Made by a program: the position numbers and the translations under genes. From positions 434,001 to 498,000 of the forward strand of contig NC_008268.1 in NCBI RefSeq assembly GCF_000014565.1: a stretch of DNA of 64,000 bases, read 5' to 3'. Under the pieces are notes generated by a model that searched no databases, was not told where the DNA came from, and saw only the letters and a program-made list of their open reading frames with translations. Positions within the stretch are counted from its first letter, which is position 1. Each line of letters opens with the position of its first letter. This document shows positions 62,687 to 64,000 of this stretch, in pieces. The DNA comes from Rhodococcus jostii RHA1 (GTDB lineage: Bacteria > Actinomycetota > Actinomycetes > Mycobacteriales > Mycobacteriaceae).

Positions 62687-63937
62687 TCAGCCGGCGGGCG
62701 GCGCCTCGTGTCGGGGCGTTCTCGGGTCGATCGCCGCGGTGATCCGCGCATCCTCGTACCCGGCCACCGACCGCAGCACCTCCGCGGTGTCGGCACCGAC
62801 AACCGGTGGCAGGGCGGGTGCGAACTTCTCCCCGGCGACCCGCACCGGGCTGACCACGAATTCGAGTTCACCGACCCCCGGGTAGTCGACCCGGTAGGTG
62901 TTCTCCCGCGCCTGGAAATGCGGGTCCGCGAGCATGTCGGCCACGCTGTTGACCGGACCTCCGGCGATGCCGTGGTCGAGGAACAGCTGCACCCACTCGG
63001 CGCGGGTGCGCTGCGCGAAGATCTCCGTCAGCGCACGCCACACGAGGTCCGCGCGGGCGGCGGCGCCTGCGTCGGTGCTGGTGAGGTCGACGCCGATCAG
63101 GTCCTGACGCCCAACTGCGACCAGGAAGTTGTGCCAGAACTTCTCCACGTGCGACCCGAACAGGATCGCCTCACCGTCGCTGGTGCGGTAGGCCTCGAGT
63201 CGCGGCCAGTCGGGCAGCCGGCCGTCCGGCAGCCAGGACGGACGCGGCACCGAGCGGTCCCTGTTCAGCTCCGCATCCACCAGGTCGGGCATCCACGCGG
63301 CGGCGACGTCGATGCCCGACACCTCGACGTGGCAGCCGACACCGGTGGCTCCGGCCTTGTGCAGTGCGGCGAGCAACCCCATCGCCCCGTACGCGCCGAG
63401 GGCGTACATCGCGATCGGTGGCGTGGTGGAGCCGGCCATGCCCTCGGCCGGCGGCTCTGCGGGAGTGTTCACCTCGCGCAGCCCGGCGTAGGCATCGAAC
63501 ACCGGACCGCCGGTACCCAGAGCCCGGTACGGGCCGTCGGTGCCCATACCCGACACGGTGCACAGCACGATTTTCGGATTCACCTGGCGCAGTTGCTCGT
63601 AGCCGACTCCGAGCCAGTCCAGGTAGCCGCCGCGCATACCTTCGACGACGGCGTCACACGAGCGGGCGAGGTCGAGGAAGGCGTGCTTGCCCTCGGGACT
63701 GCGCAGGTCGAGCGCGACGGACTTCTTGCCGCGATTCCATCGCAGGTGCATGAACGCCGGTCCGTCAGGATCGCCGATCGCCCGGTTGCCACCGACGCGG
63801 ACCGGGTCGCCGAGCGGCCCCGACTCCACCTTGATCACCTCGGCACCGAGGTCCGCGAGGTGCCCACCCAGCGACGCCGGGGCGAGCTGGGCGACCTCGA
63901 GGACCCGCAAACCATCCAACAGCGAGTACCCACTCAT
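62687..63937 (-). CDS. CaiB/BaiF family III CoA-transferase
   Basis: This is a family III CoA-transferase or racemase-like protein of 416 residues. GLRVLEVAQLAPASLGGHLA starts the Rossmann-like domain, followed by NRGKKSVALDLRSPEG, the FDAYAG segment and GGPVNSVADMLADPH near the C-terminus, all typical of the family. GGAGGAGAATTC precedes ATG 63937. It is a single-domain enzyme, unlike the tandem protein at 30592. It may transfer CoA to a pathway acid or racemise a 2-methylacyl-CoA; these cannot be separated here. Only 63 bp of its upstream region is in the window. Confidence 0.9.
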   Translation of the reverse strand: MSGYSLLDGLRVLEVAQLAPASLGGHLADLGAEVIKVESGPLGDPVRVGGNRAIGDPDGPAFMHLRWNRGKKSVALDLRSPEGKHAFLDLARSCDAVVEGMRGGYLDWLGVGYEQLRQVNPKIVLCTVSGMGTDGPYRALGTGGPVFDAYAGLREVNTPAEPPAEGMAGSTTPPIAMYALGAYGAMGLLAALHKAGATGVGCHVEVSGIDVAAAWMPDLVDAELNRDRSVPRPSWLPDGRLPDWPRLEAYRTSDGEAILFGSHVEKFWHNFLVAVGRQDLIGVDLTSTDAGAAARADLVWRALTEIFAQRTRAEWVQLFLDHGIAGGPVNSVADMLADPHFQARENTYRVDYPGVGELEFVVSPVRVAGEKFAPALPPVVGADTAEVLRSVAGYEDARITAAIDPRTPRHEAPPAG

Positions 63938-64000
63938 GAATTCTCCTCCGCTCCCCAACCCACGGCCAGCGAGACATTCTGTGTTTGTTCGGGTTTCAGT

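Noticed and set aside
1..64000. tRNA, rRNA, CRISPR, insertion sequences, phage or plasmid genes
   Set aside because: I looked for tandem repeats, transposase motifs, terminal inverted repeats and tRNA-like cloverleaves and saw none I could support.

Overview
The window is GC-rich DNA from a mycolic-acid actinobacterium, most likely Rhodococcus or a close relative. Genus is inferred from content: SDRs of the mycofactocin-coupled type, an Rv3520c-like F420-type LLM protein, a mycothiol-synthase-like double GNAT protein, FprB-like ferredoxin-fused reductases, and P450s with a CxxHxxC ferredoxin. From 1.3 kb to the right edge it is almost entirely a catabolic accessory region. No tRNA, rRNA, CRISPR array or insertion sequence was seen.

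Layout. 0-1.3 kb holds a perfect, orphan CIRCE element and a frameshifted small membrane protein. 1.3-10.3 kb holds an alpha/beta hydrolase, an enoyl-CoA hydratase, an acyl-CoA ligase, an exporter, a Rieske-type reductase, and an SDR/hydrolase/TetR operon. 10.4-18.2 kb holds an ALDH, SDRs, a GNAT protein, a Rieske oxygenase, and a P450 with its ferredoxin plus a 48-residue DUF1059-like protein. 18.2-30.5 kb holds a transporter, a second Rieske enzyme, an ALDH, and a nine-gene operon (LLM monooxygenase, SDR, DUF35, thiolase-like lyase, lipocalin-like, half-LLM, unknown, flavin reductase, TetR), followed by a second P450. 30.6-42.4 kb holds a tandem CoA-transferase, an ALDH, a second thiolase-like/DUF35 pair, a SnoaL-like protein, a TLP1-like thiolase, an LLM, an ECH, an SDR and a transporter. 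42.5-50.5 kb holds an SDR, a ligase, an FprB-like reductase, a 3-hydroxyacyl-CoA dehydrogenase, a third Rieske enzyme and an acyl-CoA dehydrogenase. 50.6-64 kb holds a dead lipase and a tightly packed operon of ligase, transporter, three molybdopterin oxidoreductases and a second FprB-like reductase, then a CoA-transferase.

How it may work (inference). The gene set fits breakdown of an alicyclic, possibly terpenoid, compound. P450 and Rieske enzymes would hydroxylate it and SDRs would oxidise the alcohols. An LLM/flavin-reductase pair could act as a type II Baeyer-Villiger oxygenase, and the hydrolases could open lactones. Ligases and CoA-transferases would then feed beta-oxidation and retro-aldol cleavage by the thiolase-like/DUF35 pairs, with ALDHs removing aldehydes. 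The substrate cannot be read from the sequence.

Two features tie the region together. A 23-bp inverted repeat (TAAAYCTAA-N5-TTAGRTTTA, with variations) sits at about 13 places in front of nearly every operon. A different palindrome, GCACTACAGTGC, marks the LLM/P450 and ALDH/Rieske promoters. Two paralogous TetR proteins in the window are candidate readers. The most unusual protein system is the operon of three paralogous bis-MGD-type molybdoenzymes with a ferredoxin-reductase inside an aerobic acyl-CoA catabolic locus.
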